DNA of 64,000 nucleotides from AP-15 sp963762575 (GTDB lineage: Bacteria; Pseudomonadota; Alphaproteobacteria; ATCC43930; CGMCC-115725), in assembly GCA_963762575.1 (NCBI GenBank), contig CAVXLL010000013.1:426588-490587 (forward strand). Reading direction: 5' to 3'. A model generated the notes under the pieces. It searched no databases. It was given only the letters and a program-made list of their open reading frames with translations, and was not told where the DNA came from. Position numbers and translations under genes: made by a program. Of this stretch, positions 8,159 through 16,373 are shown piece after piece (the stretch's first letter is position 1; each line of letters starts with the position of its first letter).

Positions 8159-8932
8159 TTAACGCAAGCCGCTGCTTGCGAGCCAAGCGAGAACCGCTTC
8201 GACCGTTGGCAGGCGATGAGTTGCGGCTGTCATGCCATCGAAAGGCCCGACCCGGACCGCGATCCCGCCGCGGCGGCGGATTTCCGCAAAGCCGTCCTCG
8301 TCGGTCGTGTCGTCCCCGACAAAAACGGGTCGGCGTCCGAGGAACGGAGGTTCGGCCAGGAAGGCCGCGATGGCCCGCCCCTTGTCCGCGCCGCGGGGTT
8401 GCAGTTCGACAACCATCTTGCCCGCGATCAGGCGCAACATCGAAGCCATCTCGCGGTGGAGCGCCTCGACAACGCTGCGGATTTCCGGCTCGCGTTGCGG
8501 TGTCGCACGGTAGTGAAGCGCGAGCGTTCCGCCTTTGTCTTCGAGCTCGAGGCCGGTTCCATCCGCTGCGAGCGCCGCAAGCTTTGGCCGCAGGCGATCG
8601 AGCGCTGCCGCGCTATCGCCGTCGACCGCGCAATCGAGGATCCCGTCGGCGCGTCGGCGCTGGAGACCGTGCAGACCCGCTGCGGCGCCTTGCCACGGCT
8701 GGAACAGGCGGTCGAGTTGAGCCAGCGGGCGGCCACTGATCAGAGCAAGCGCGCCCTCCCGCTGGGCCGAAAGCCGGATCATCAGCGACGGCAAGCCGCC
8801 TGGTACTTGGACGAGTTCCGGGCGGGGAGCGATCTCGAGCAGCGTCCCATCGACATCGAGGAACAGCGCCGATTGCGGATCGAGCGGTGGCGTCGACGAT
8901 TCGGCGGCCGTCAGAGAAGCGTCTTTGTGCAT
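8159..8932 (-). CDS. otsB: Trehalose-6-phosphate phosphatase
   Basis: 257 residues from the ATG at 8932, which has GGCGGAGAA upstream; the longer frame to 9070 would run through the sRNA promoter region and is rejected. HAD-type motif I is FLDVDGTLLEIAP with the nucleophile and acid/base aspartates, motif II is ALISGRP, and motif IV is VFVGDDTTDEDGF. The cap region contains GLHGLQRR, as in OtsB. It releases trehalose from trehalose-6-phosphate in the cytoplasm. With otsA and glk it forms a minus-strand osmoprotectant set in the order otsB-otsA-glk. Confidence 0.93.
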   Translation of the reverse strand: MHKDASLTAAESSTPPLDPQSALFLDVDGTLLEIAPRPELVQVPGGLPSLMIRLSAQREGALALISGRPLAQLDRLFQPWQGAAAGLHGLQRRRADGILDCAVDGDSAAALDRLRPKLAALAADGTGLELEDKGGTLALHYRATPQREPEIRSVVEALHREMASMLRLIAGKMVVELQPRGADKGRAIAAFLAEPPFLGRRPVFVGDDTTDEDGFAEIRRRGGIAVRVGPFDGMTAATHRLPTVEAVLAWLASSGLR

Positions 8933-9021
8933 TGCACATTTCTCCGCCTCAGGGAGGTATGCTAAATGCCTGATCTGAACGCAATTCCTCAACCCGGCCA
9001 AAGGTGTTTCGAAAAAGAGTC

Positions 9022-9049
9022 TTGACTTCGCCGTCCGACGCCCTAAATT
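9022..9049 (+). promoter_or_regulatory. Sigma-70-type promoter of the putative sRNA
   Basis: TTGACT at 9022-9027 and TAAATT at 9044-9049 are separated by 16 bases. The element points along the plus strand toward a short structured region ending in a strong terminator, with no open reading frame in between. It lies between otsB and phhA, which are both on the minus strand. Confidence 0.6.
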
Positions 9050-9054
9050 GTGCA

Positions 9055-9150
9055 GTGCGGTAACGATCACTGGTTGTGGTGTTACCGTACGTCTTCTAGG
9101 CGTTTCCTCCCTAAACTTGGGCCGTGGTCAATCTGCGGCCCATTTTTTTT
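9055..9150 (+). ncRNA. Putative trans-acting small RNA with a CU-rich loop
   Basis: About 96 bases between a good promoter and an intrinsic terminator. A first hairpin is formed by ggtaac and gttacc at about 9059-9086. It is followed by an unpaired gtttcctccct stretch at 9102-9112, complementary to a Shine-Dalgarno sequence, and then by the terminator stem gggccg/cggccc with eight T. This layout matches alphaproteobacterial sRNAs that block ribosome binding, such as the suhB/MmgR-like class, which share a similar cctccct motif; the exact family is uncertain. Its 3' end overlaps the last codons of phhA in antisense, so an antisense role on phhA is a further possibility. Confidence 0.6.
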
Positions 9151-10001
9151 GCCTCCATTTTTTGCCAGGGGCTCAGCCGACCCGAAGAAGCCTGATCGAA
9201 TTTGCGGTCGGAACCGATCAATGCACCGGGCTCGAGGTCGGGCTCCGCCGCAATCTCGCGGTAGATCGGCGCGAAATCGGGCCGGGTCGCATCGAACAGC
9301 TGCTCGAAGTCGTCGATCACGAAATAGGTCTGCTGGAAATCGTCGATCCGGTAGCAGGTCCGCATCACCCGCCGCAAGTCGAAACGGATCCGGTTTGGCC
9401 GGGGGTCCTTGAGACAATAGACCGCCTCCCCGGCGGACGAGAGGATGCCCGAGCCATAGATGCGCAGGCCCTCTTGGGTTGCGATCAGTCCGAACTCGAC
9501 GGTGTACCAGTACAGCCGGGCCAGATGCTGCAGGTGCCCTAGGCCCAAGGCCTTCAGCCCGCCTTCCCCGTAGGCCCGCATGTAGTCGGCGAAGACCGGG
9601 TTCATCAGCAACGGCGCATGGCCGCAGATGTCGTGGAAAACGTCCGGCTCCTGCAGGTAATCGAGCTGGTCGCGGCGCCGGATGAAGCAGGTCGACGGAA
9701 AGCGGCGGCGGGCCAGATAAGCAAAGAAAACATCGTCGGGAACGAGGCCGGGCACTGCGACGATCCGCCACCCGGTTGCGGCGTCGAGCACATCGCTCAA
9801 TTTTTGGAAGTCCGGGATCCCGTCCGCTGCGACCCCGAGCGCGCCGAGCCCGTCGAGAAACTCATGGCAGGCACGGCCGACCAGCAGCCGCTGCTGGCGT
9901 TCGAACAGCAGCCTCCAGATCGCGTGCTCTTCCTCGCTGTAATCTTGCCAATTCTGCTCGATTGAAAAATCCGAACTGAAATCCTGCCGGACCCTGGCCA
10001 T
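9111..10001 (-). CDS. phhA: Phenylalanine 4-monooxygenase
   Basis: 296 residues from the ATG at 10001 (MARVRQDFSS); the upstream extension to 10115 is not family-like. The non-haem iron site is visible: the two His of DVFHDICGHAPLLMN and the Glu of YWYTVEFGLI. It hydroxylates phenylalanine to tyrosine using tetrahydropterin and O2, the first step of aromatic amino acid breakdown. Length fits the monofunctional bacterial enzyme, which lacks the regulatory ACT domain. The next gene upstream, an N-formylglutamate amidohydrolase-like protein, is on the same strand 92 bases away. The extreme C-terminus (KKMGRRLTTAQV) is encoded opposite the putative sRNA terminator. Confidence 0.92.
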   Translation of the reverse strand: MARVRQDFSSDFSIEQNWQDYSEEEHAIWRLLFERQQRLLVGRACHEFLDGLGALGVAADGIPDFQKLSDVLDAATGWRIVAVPGLVPDDVFFAYLARRRFPSTCFIRRRDQLDYLQEPDVFHDICGHAPLLMNPVFADYMRAYGEGGLKALGLGHLQHLARLYWYTVEFGLIATQEGLRIYGSGILSSAGEAVYCLKDPRPNRIRFDLRRVMRTCYRIDDFQQTYFVIDDFEQLFDATRPDFAPIYREIAAEPDLEPGALIGSDRKFDQASSGRLSPWQKMEAKKMGRRLTTAQV

Positions 10002-10093
10002 CGACCTGCTCCGAAGTTCGCACCCTCCCACGCCTGATTGCGCCCCTCTCACATGTGAATGCCAGGGTGGCGCATCAATTGAAATGTCGAGCT

Positions 10094-10972
10094 TCAGGCG
10101 GTCTTTGGCAGGCAATCCTGCGTTGCCTGGCCCAGCCGGTCGATCAGATCGGCGAGGTCTTTGACCAGCCGCGCAAAAGCCGGCTTTCTGGAATAGCTCC
10201 GTTCGTCCATGTAGAGCGCCCGGTTGATCTCGATCTGCAGGGCGTTGCGATGCGCGCTCGGCCGTCCGTAAAAGCCCGTCGTGAAGCCCCCGGCATAGGG
10301 TGCGTTGATGGCGACCTTAAAACCACGGTCGGCCAGCAACCGACGCGCTGCCTCGAGGATGCGCGGGGCGCAAGCCGCGCCGTAGCGATCGCCAAGGACG
10401 ATATCGGGGCCGTCTTGGCGGCAGCCGGAGCTTGACGGCATCGAATGGCAATCGACGAGGAGATAACCGCCGAACATGCCCTCCGTCTCTTGCACCAACC
10501 GGCGCAGTACCTGATGGTAAGGCTGATAAAGACACTCGATGCGCTGCGCGGCATCGGCAAATCGCAATTTCGCGGCGTAGATTTCCTCGCCGTTGGCGAC
10601 GATGCGGGCGATCGTGCCCAGCCCGATGCGAACCCGCGGCGAGCCGGCATTGACGAAGCTCGGCAAGGCGTCGGAAAACATCGCCGGGTCGAGCTCGTAA
10701 GCTTCCCGGTTGACGTCGAGATAAGCCCGCGGGAAACGCGCTGAGAGCAGCGGGGCGCCGAGCTGCGGGGCCGCGGCGAACAGCTCGTCGACAAAGCTGT
10801 CTTCGGATTGCCGCAGAGCCAACGGATCGAGCCGAGACGCGGCGACAAAATCCGCCGGATATTCCGATCCGCTATGGGGCGAGGCGAGGACGAGCGGCAG
10901 GCTGCGGGTCACCGGCTCGTAGAGGTCTAGAACCTCGGCCGCGGCAGTCTGGGACAGGAATTCACCATCCAT
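10094..10972 (-). CDS. N-formylglutamate amidohydrolase-family protein
   Basis: 292 residues. LVLASPHSGSEYPADF near residue 28 carries the metal-binding His typical of the family, FPRAYLDVNREAYELDP follows, and YLLVDCHSMPSS holds the second metal His. APYAGGFTTGFYGRP and LQIEINRALYMDE complete the pattern. HutG-type members release glutamate from N-formylglutamate in histidine degradation. Many relatives have unknown substrates, and no other hut gene is nearby. The product is probably cytoplasmic. It is on the same strand as phhA and could be co-transcribed as a small amino acid catabolism unit. Confidence 0.85.
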   Translation of the reverse strand: MDGEFLSQTAAAEVLDLYEPVTRSLPLVLASPHSGSEYPADFVAASRLDPLALRQSEDSFVDELFAAAPQLGAPLLSARFPRAYLDVNREAYELDPAMFSDALPSFVNAGSPRVRIGLGTIARIVANGEEIYAAKLRFADAAQRIECLYQPYHQVLRRLVQETEGMFGGYLLVDCHSMPSSSGCRQDGPDIVLGDRYGAACAPRILEAARRLLADRGFKVAINAPYAGGFTTGFYGRPSAHRNALQIEINRALYMDERSYSRKPAFARLVKDLADLIDRLGQATQDCLPKTA

Positions 10973-11057
10973 ATCACGAGCTTAGCGCGTGGTGGGGAGG
11001 TTGTCATCACCCTCGCATAATGCGCTTGCGAGCTAACCCCCATGGAGGAGGCGGAAC

Positions 11058-12047
11058 ATCAAGATCGTTCTCGACATCACACGGCTGGTGCAGGAAGGCA
11101 AACTCACCCCTGGCGAGGCGGAGCGATTGAAAACCTTCGCTTCGCGCGAAGCGAGCACCCTCGCGATCAATGCATTGATGGTTTTTGGCGCGGCCGCGGT
11201 ATCTGCCGGCATCCTCGCCCTCAACCCGTCCTTTGAGGCTGGTGCTGCGCTCGGCGTCGCGTTCGTGCTGATCGGGCTTGCCGTAACGTCCCGCACTCCG
11301 GATCAATGGAGCTTGCTCGGCGCGGCGACCACAATCATCGGCGCGCTGTTGCTGTCGGGTGGCGTGATCGGCCTTCTCGAAGGGGCCTTTGCCGGCGCCT
11401 GCTTCACGGTTGCTCTGCTGTTCGCGCTCGGGGTGCTGATCCGCAGCGGCTTTCTGATGGCCCTCGTGCCCCTCGCGGTCGCCGGCGCGCTCGGCAGCAG
11501 CACCGGCTACACGCACGCGACCTACATGCTGATCGTCAGCGAGCCGGCCATCACGATCGTCGCCTTTTCACTGCTCGCCGCGGCGGCCTACCTCGTCTCG
11601 CAGCAAGTGGCGCCCGCCTATGAAAAGCTGGCGCTAATCTTTGCCCGTGTGTCGCTCCTCCTTGTCAATTTCGGGTTCTGGGTCGGTTCGTTATGGGGCG
11701 ATTATCCGGGCGACAGCTGGGTCCACGGCGATACCTCGGGGAGCGGGGCAACCTGGCAGGCCTGGCGCGCGGCGGCGTTTCACATCCCCGATTTAGTCTT
11801 CGTGATCTCTTGGGCGGTGCTGCTTGTCGCCGTCGGGGTCTGGGGCGCCTTTATGAACCGGCGTTGGGTTGTCAACACCGCCGCCACTTTTGGCGCGATC
11901 CATTTCTACACGCAGTGGTTCGAGCGGCTCGGCGCCCAGCCATGGGCTATCATCGTCGCTGGCCTCACGGTCGTAGCGGTCGCCGTGTTGTCGTGGCGTT
12001 ATAACGCGGGCCGCACTGCCGCGGCTTCCCCGCGATTGGCCGCTTAG
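11058..12047 (+). CDS. Multi-pass membrane protein, start codon uncertain (possible ATC)
   Basis: About 320-330 residues with roughly nine hydrophobic segments, beginning with a soluble KLTPGEAERLKTFASREAST stretch like the N-terminal cytoplasmic segment of DUF2157-type proteins. No specific function is recognised. The first conventional start is GTG at 11088, which has no ribosome binding site. A strong GGAGGAGG lies at 11044-11051, seven bases before an in-frame ATC at 11058, and translation from there would begin IKIVLDITRLVQEG, a better amphipathic start. The ATC is therefore a candidate rare start codon or a miscalled ATG. The gene is divergent from the amidohydrolase-like gene; a broken aldo/keto reductase follows after 13 bases. 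Confidence 0.7.
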   Translation: MKIVLDITRLVQEGKLTPGEAERLKTFASREASTLAINALMVFGAAAVSAGILALNPSFEAGAALGVAFVLIGLAVTSRTPDQWSLLGAATTIIGALLLSGGVIGLLEGAFAGACFTVALLFALGVLIRSGFLMALVPLAVAGALGSSTGYTHATYMLIVSEPAITIVAFSLLAAAAYLVSQQVAPAYEKLALIFARVSLLLVNFGFWVGSLWGDYPGDSWVHGDTSGSGATWQAWRAAAFHIPDLVFVISWAVLLVAVGVWGAFMNRRWVVNTAATFGAIHFYTQWFERLGAQPWAIIVAGLTVVAVAVLSWRYNAGRTAAASPRLAA

Positions 12048-12060
12048 GACAATAGCGCGA

Positions 12061-12265
12061 ATGGAGCGGCGAAAGCTCGGGACATTGGAAGTCTCGGCGC
12101 TCGGTCTCGGCTGTGCGACGATGACGCCGTTTTATGGCGAGCCCGACCCGGCGTCGGCCGTCGACACGATCCGCCGCGCCCATGAGCTCGGCATCGACTT
12201 TCTCGACACATCGGACGCCTACGGCAACGGCCGCAATGAGGAGCTGATCAGCCGGGTGCGGCAGC
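12061..12265 (+). pseudogene. Aldo/keto reductase, N-terminal fragment
   Basis: Residues 1-68 match the start of an aldo/keto reductase: MERRKLGTLEVSALGLGC, then a FLDTSDAYGNGRNEELI block containing the catalytic Asp and Tyr. After ELISR the homology stops and the frame continues as unrelated sequence to a stop at 12366. No other frame resumes the barrel, so this is a real truncation and not one of the single-base frameshifts seen elsewhere in the window. The junction is close to the small secreted-protein gene at 12353, which suggests a deletion or rearrangement fused the two regions. Confidence 0.75.
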
Positions 12266-12352
12266 GGACGCGCGCTACCCCGACTTGTTCGGCAGGACAC
12301 TCGGGATCTGATACGAAGCTGCAGAACGAAATCAAAGGGCAATCCGGCTGTT

Positions 12353-12631
12353 GTGCCAAGAGGTGATGTGGCTTTCGCCGTATGCATGGTCGCGCTGGTG
12401 CAGACCATCCCGGTCGCCGAAGTAGCGGGCGAGGTTTACGATCCTGCCGCCGTCGTAGCGGCGATCTGCCGGGGATACGCCGCTGCACAACACGCCCTGC
12501 CATACGATAGGATGTACGCCCAGTGCATGTATGCCAGAGGCTATGTCGTGGCCGGTTTCTCGTCTTCGCCCGATTCGCCGGGCTATCAGGGCGAATTGCC
12601 GGGACCGGGGGCGATCGGCGGCGGGCACTAG
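12353..12631 (+). CDS. Small putative secreted protein related to the C-terminus of glycine-zipper proteins
   Basis: About 92 residues from a GTG start. The N-terminal hydrophobic stretch VAFAVCMVALVQTIPVAEVAG could be a signal peptide. The C-terminal half contains YDRMYAQCMYARGYVVAG, very like YDAMYAQCMSAHGNSVPG of the glycine-zipper protein encoded just downstream. It therefore looks like a diverged or partial duplicate that has lost the glycine-rich segment. Function unknown. It may be a remnant of the rearrangement that truncated the aldo/keto reductase. Confidence 0.5.
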   Translation: MPRGDVAFAVCMVALVQTIPVAEVAGEVYDPAAVVAAICRGYAAAQHALPYDRMYAQCMYARGYVVAGFSSSPDSPGYQGELPGPGAIGGGH

Positions 12632-12723
12632 CGTCCCATTTCCATTTAAGCGATCGCTTACCGCTTGCGTGCAGAGAAAGACTGGCCGCAAGATCGGCTT
12701 GCGTTTACCGAGCGGGAGGCGAA

Positions 12724-13287
12724 ATGAGGCGTATCGATCCTCGGGTAGTGGCCGTAATGGCCGCAGCGATTTCGTTGACGGCGTGCGTGACGCCGCCGTT
12801 GGGACCGACGATCCCGGTCGCACCCGGGCCGAACAAGAGCTTCGACGCCTTCTCGGCCGATCAGGCGGGCTGCCAGCAATACGCCGCGGCGCAGACCGCG
12901 CCTGGGGCCGCTGCAGCCAACAACCAGGCAGTAGGAGGGGCCATTCTCAGCACGGCGCTGGGAGCAGGGCTTGGCGCCGCGATCGGCGGCGGACGGGGCG
13001 CCGGGATTGGCGCTGCCTCGGGCGCCGCCCTCGGCACGGTGGCCGGCGCAAGCGGCTCCGGCTTTGCGCAGATGTCGCTTCAGCAGCAATACGACGCAAT
13101 GTATGCCCAGTGCATGAGCGCGCATGGCAATTCGGTGCCCGGCTTGTCGCCGCCCCCCGGCGCGCCGCCCTATGGGGCGCCCGGCCAGCCGCCTTATGCG
13201 GGGCCGCCGGGCTCGCCGCCTTACGGGCAAGGGGGCTATCCTGGCGCCTATCCCGGGGCGCCGGTTCCGCCGCCCCCCGGCTATTGA
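12724..13287 (+). CDS. Glycine-zipper outer-membrane-type lipoprotein
   Basis: 187 residues from the ATG at 12724. The N-terminus has a lipoprotein signal: a hydrophobic run, then SLTACVTPP with the lipobox Cys at about residue 21. A glycine-zipper stretch (GGAILSTALGAGLGAAIGGG and onward, about residues 76-115) is followed by the QQQYDAMYAQCM motif and a long Pro/Gly/Tyr-rich tail (PPGAPPYGAP repeats). Glycine zippers insert into or stabilise envelope membranes; the exact role is unknown. It ends seven bases past the stop of the opposing small gene at 13281. Confidence 0.75.
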   Translation: MRRIDPRVVAVMAAAISLTACVTPPLGPTIPVAPGPNKSFDAFSADQAGCQQYAAAQTAPGAAAANNQAVGGAILSTALGAGLGAAIGGGRGAGIGAASGAALGTVAGASGSGFAQMSLQQQYDAMYAQCMSAHGNSVPGLSPPPGAPPYGAPGQPPYAGPPGSPPYGQGGYPGAYPGAPVPPPPGY

Positions 13288-13532
13288 TCAGACAGCTGAT
13301 GCGTCAGGCCGGGGTCATCCGCCGGCGGCTTTTTTCGATTGTCGGTCAGGAACAGTTGTTTCAGCCCACGGCGGTGCGCCAACAGGCGCCCCCAGGCGAG
13401 CGCCTCTTCCTCGGTATCGAACAGCCGGACCCGCGGCGCCATCTTGGTGCCGTGGGCGACTTCGTCCCATTCTTCTATCAGACTGGCGCGCACGCCGGGC
13501 GGCGCCGGGTCGAGGATCAGGGTCAGTTTCAT
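13281..13532 (-). CDS. Hypothetical protein, 83 residues
   Basis: Sequence MKLTLILDPAPPGVRASLIEEWDE at the start and DTEEEALAWGRLLAHRRGLKQLFL in the middle. It has a balanced soluble composition and reads like a small alpha/beta domain with a helix rich in Glu and Ala, resembling short DUF2188-type proteins, but I do not recognise the family with confidence. It converges with the glycine-zipper gene, overlapping by seven bases, and diverges from the SDR gene 45 bases away. Codon use matches the neighbours, which supports real coding. Confidence 0.55.
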   Translation of the reverse strand: MKLTLILDPAPPGVRASLIEEWDEVAHGTKMAPRVRLFDTEEEALAWGRLLAHRRGLKQLFLTDNRKKPPADDPGLTHQLSDQ

Positions 13533-13577
13533 CGCTGTCTATTATAACATTATGCCGGGGTCACAGCGGAGGATGCC

Positions 13578-14363
13578 ATGCTGGATTTGAGAATTCGCGG
13601 CCGGAAGGCTCTGGTTTGCGCGGCGAGCAAGGGGTTGGGTCGGGCCTGTGCGATCTCGCTGGGGCGCGCCGGTGTCGAGTTGACGATAACCGCGCGCACC
13701 GCCGAAACCCTCGAACAGACGGCTGAGGAGATCCGCAAGGAGACCGGCGCCAAGGTGACGGCGGTGCCCGGCGACATCTCCACCGAGGCCGGCCGCGCCG
13801 CTGCGCTCGCCGCCTGCCCCACCCCCGATATCCTGGTCAATAATTGCGGCGGCCCGCCGCATGGCGATTTCCGCGAATGGTCGGTCGAGGACTGGCAGAA
13901 GGCGCTGAACGCCAACATGCTGACGCCGATCATGCTGATCAAGGCGACGGTGGATGGAATGTGTGAGCGCAAATTCGGCCGCATTGTCAACATCACCTCC
14001 GGCTCGGTGAAATCGCCGATCCCCAATCTCGGCATGAGCAACGGCGCCCGCGCCGGCCTCACCGCGTTCTGCGCCGGCCTCGCGCGGCAGGTCGCCAAAT
14101 ACAACGTGACGATCAACGGCCTCTTGCCCGGCCCGTTTCTGACCGACCGCCTGCGCTCGGGCATTGAATACGAGGCGCGGCGGCAGAACATCTCCTTCGA
14201 GGAGATGGTCGCCAAGCGCGGCCAGTCGAACCCGACCGGACGGGTCGGGGACCCCGCCGAATTCGGCGACGCGTGCGCCTTTCTATGCAGCGCCTCGTCC
14301 GGCTTCATCGTCGGTCAGAACCTATTGCTCGACGGCGGCGCCTTTAATTCGACAATGGGCTGA
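13578..14363 (+). CDS. SDR-family protein lacking the catalytic Tyr and Lys
   Basis: 261 residues with the SDR Rossmann fold: the nucleotide-binding segment CAASKGLGRACA at about residues 14-25, NNCGG at 88-92 (in place of NNAG), and the catalytic Ser in NITSGSVKSP. At the position of the YxxxK pair the sequence reads MSNGARAG, so Tyr is replaced by Ser154 and Lys by Arg158. This matches a known clade of 3-oxoacyl-ACP reductase-like SDRs without the usual active site. The C-terminus is conserved (LCSASSGFIVGQNLLLDGG). It may bind NAD(P) and a ligand without classic reductase activity; substrate unknown. Confidence 0.85.
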   Translation: MLDLRIRGRKALVCAASKGLGRACAISLGRAGVELTITARTAETLEQTAEEIRKETGAKVTAVPGDISTEAGRAAALAACPTPDILVNNCGGPPHGDFREWSVEDWQKALNANMLTPIMLIKATVDGMCERKFGRIVNITSGSVKSPIPNLGMSNGARAGLTAFCAGLARQVAKYNVTINGLLPGPFLTDRLRSGIEYEARRQNISFEEMVAKRGQSNPTGRVGDPAEFGDACAFLCSASSGFIVGQNLLLDGGAFNSTMG

Positions 14364-14618
14364 GATCCGGCCCCCAAAGGCCCGCCCCTTACCCCACCCT
14401 CGACCCAGCCCTCTGTCGCTAGCTAACGGGGGAGGGCAGCGGCACGGTAAGGATGGACCCGGCTCGCCAGGTGAAAGGCGGGCGGCGCAAGGCATCTTTG
14501 TTAACTACGATTTCGGACAGTCTTAATTATAAATTTTACAGACATTTTACTTCATTGGCCTAAATTGACGTTCGACCGGGCTGAGCAAGCCAGAGATGTT
14601 CGTTAAAGGATTTGCCTC

Positions 14619-15293
14619 ATGAAGCTTCCTCGCAACTCACTCGCTATAGTGTTAACGGCTGCTGCCCTTAACATTCCTTACCAGGCTAGCGCCGATATCT
14701 TATTTACTGCTACGGATGGCGTCAACTCCGTGTCGGCTGATGATCACCTTACGCCGGGCCTGGCTTCTTTCGTGGGATCGATCGGCAACTTCACTGTCAG
14801 TGCGGATTTCGGCACCGGGTTCCCAGACGTCGGGTCGCCTTCCAACCCGATCCTCGACCTGACCTCGCTCGATCTGACCACCGGCACGGCGGGGGGTACT
14901 TTGACGCTCTCTTTGACCGAGACGGGTTTTATGACGACGGCTGCTGTCGACCAATTCTTCAGCAGCCTGGTGGGCAACTACGTCAATAGTACCGCTACGA
15001 TGTCCACCTACCTCGATCCCGGCAATGTGCATTTCGGGACCGCCGATTTGCTGTCGAGCGGATTGGTGGACAACCAAGCCGCGCTCACATCGCTGCCGGT
15101 AGGGACCGCACCCTTTTCTCTTACCGAGATCATAACGGTTACCGCGGGCCCGAACAGCCTTACGAGCCTCGATGCCGCGATCGTCGATGTCCCGGAACCG
15201 GCGTCTCTACCCCTGTTCGGGGTGGGGTTTCTGGGCCTGATCGGCGCCGGGATCTTCGTCCGGCGCCGAACCGCAACACCCCTGCCCGCTTAG
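14619..15293 (+). CDS. PEP-CTERM sorting-domain protein
   Basis: 224 residues with an N-terminal signal peptide (hydrophobic core IVLTAAALNIPYQASA) and a C-terminal PEP-CTERM tripartite signal: VPEPAS, then the hydrophobic helix LPLFGVGFLGLIGAGIFV, then RRRTA. The body is Thr/Ser/Gly-rich and beta-type. Such proteins are exported and processed by an exosortase, usually with exopolysaccharide secretion. No exosortase is in the window. The 250 bases upstream are AT-rich for this genome (ttaattataaattttaca), which probably holds the promoter, though no clear -24/-12 element is seen here. Confidence 0.88.
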   Translation: MKLPRNSLAIVLTAAALNIPYQASADILFTATDGVNSVSADDHLTPGLASFVGSIGNFTVSADFGTGFPDVGSPSNPILDLTSLDLTTGTAGGTLTLSLTETGFMTTAAVDQFFSSLVGNYVNSTATMSTYLDPGNVHFGTADLLSSGLVDNQAALTSLPVGTAPFSLTEIITVTAGPNSLTSLDAAIVDVPEPASLPLFGVGFLGLIGAGIFVRRRTATPLPA

Positions 15294-15317
15294 CCGAGCA
15301 CTCGGTTCGCAACGCGG

Positions 15318-16373
15318 TCAAACCGTCGCGATGGCGTTGGCCGGCGAGCCGACCGCGCCCGGCAGCCGCAGCGGCGGGGCCGTCAGCAGGAAATGCGAGC
15401 GGCCGTTGGCGCGCAGCCAGTCGGCGAGGTCGGAGAGGTGCCAGATCTCGCCGAGATGGACGCCGAGCTTGAAGAGGCAGTGGGCGTGCAACGGCAACGA
15501 GGTGCAGTGGTCGTCGCCCTCGCAAGGGCGCGAGGGCATCTGCTCCACCGCCCGATTGTCGGAGATGAGTGCGACAACGCCTGATCTGGTGATCCAGTGG
15601 AGGAGCCGCTCGTCGCGCCCGTCGAGGCCGGCGCCGGGATTGGCGGCCAGCACCGCTGAATTGGGGCTCTTGTTCATGCCGAGGATCACCCGGTCGTAGC
15701 CGGTGCGGAAGCAGACGAGGTCACCCTCCTCGATCTCGACCTTGTCCGCCTCCATGATCCGCATCAGCTGGTCGTAGCCGACAAAACTCTCGCCGCGGCC
15801 GCAATGATGCTCGAGGTCGATCATCACGCCGCGGCCCTGCATGCCATGCGCCGCCATATGGTCGATCGACAGCTTGAGGGCACCGACATGGTCGCCGCGC
15901 TCGACCGCGCCGCCGTCGCGGTAGTCCATCGGCCCGATGATGTGCTCGCCGGCGCGGTAGCCGTTGTAGAAGACGATCTCGGGCTTGCCGTCGCCATCGG
16001 CGTCGAACAGCTGCCCGACATGGGCGAGGCTGTCCCACTGCGTCGAGTACTGCAACGTCATCTCGACAATGTCGTCGCAGATCACATCGAGATACCGCGG
16101 GTCCTCGCGGGCGAGCGGGTAGGCGATGTAGGGCATGCCGTTGCGCTTGTTGGCGGTCAGGCGCGGCGGATGGCGGCGCGGATTTACCACGGTGCCGCCC
16201 GGATAATCGAGCGGCAGGCTGAGGCAGAAGGTCCTGCCTTGCTTCACCTCTGCGACGCCTTTGAGGACCTTCTCCGGCGTCAACAGATTGAGCCGGCCGA
16301 GCTGATCGTCGGGGCCCCAATCGCCCCAGGTCGAGCCTGGCGGGCGGCGCTTCCAGCGCGATTCCTCGGGCAT
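15318..16373 (-). CDS. Cyclase-family hydrolase (kynurenine formamidase-like)
   Basis: 351 residues. The family metal site is seen in the QWDSLAHVGQ motif (compare HGTHLDAPxH of kynurenine formamidase), and further His residues lie in HMAAHGMQGRGVMIDLEHH. The WGPDDQLGRLNLLTPEKV start is typical of the longer cyclase-family group (PF04199), as is the DADGDGKPE insertion near residue 125, which resembles a calcium loop. Members hydrolyse amides or lactones of aromatic or polyketide compounds; the substrate here is unknown. The protein appears cytoplasmic. It lies alone on the minus strand, convergent with the PEP-CTERM gene. Confidence 0.85.
   Translation of the reverse strand: MPEESRWKRRPPGSTWGDWGPDDQLGRLNLLTPEKVLKGVAEVKQGRTFCLSLPLDYPGGTVVNPRRHPPRLTANKRNGMPYIAYPLAREDPRYLDVICDDIVEMTLQYSTQWDSLAHVGQLFDADGDGKPEIVFYNGYRAGEHIIGPMDYRDGGAVERGDHVGALKLSIDHMAAHGMQGRGVMIDLEHHCGRGESFVGYDQLMRIMEADKVEIEEGDLVCFRTGYDRVILGMNKSPNSAVLAANPGAGLDGRDERLLHWITRSGVVALISDNRAVEQMPSRPCEGDDHCTSLPLHAHCLFKLGVHLGEIWHLSDLADWLRANGRSHFLLTAPPLRLPGAVGSPANAIATV

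Noticed and set aside
10973..11057. Promoter candidate TTGTCA...CATAAT before the membrane protein gene
   Set aside because: The boxes are only nine bases apart, too close for a sigma-70 promoter.
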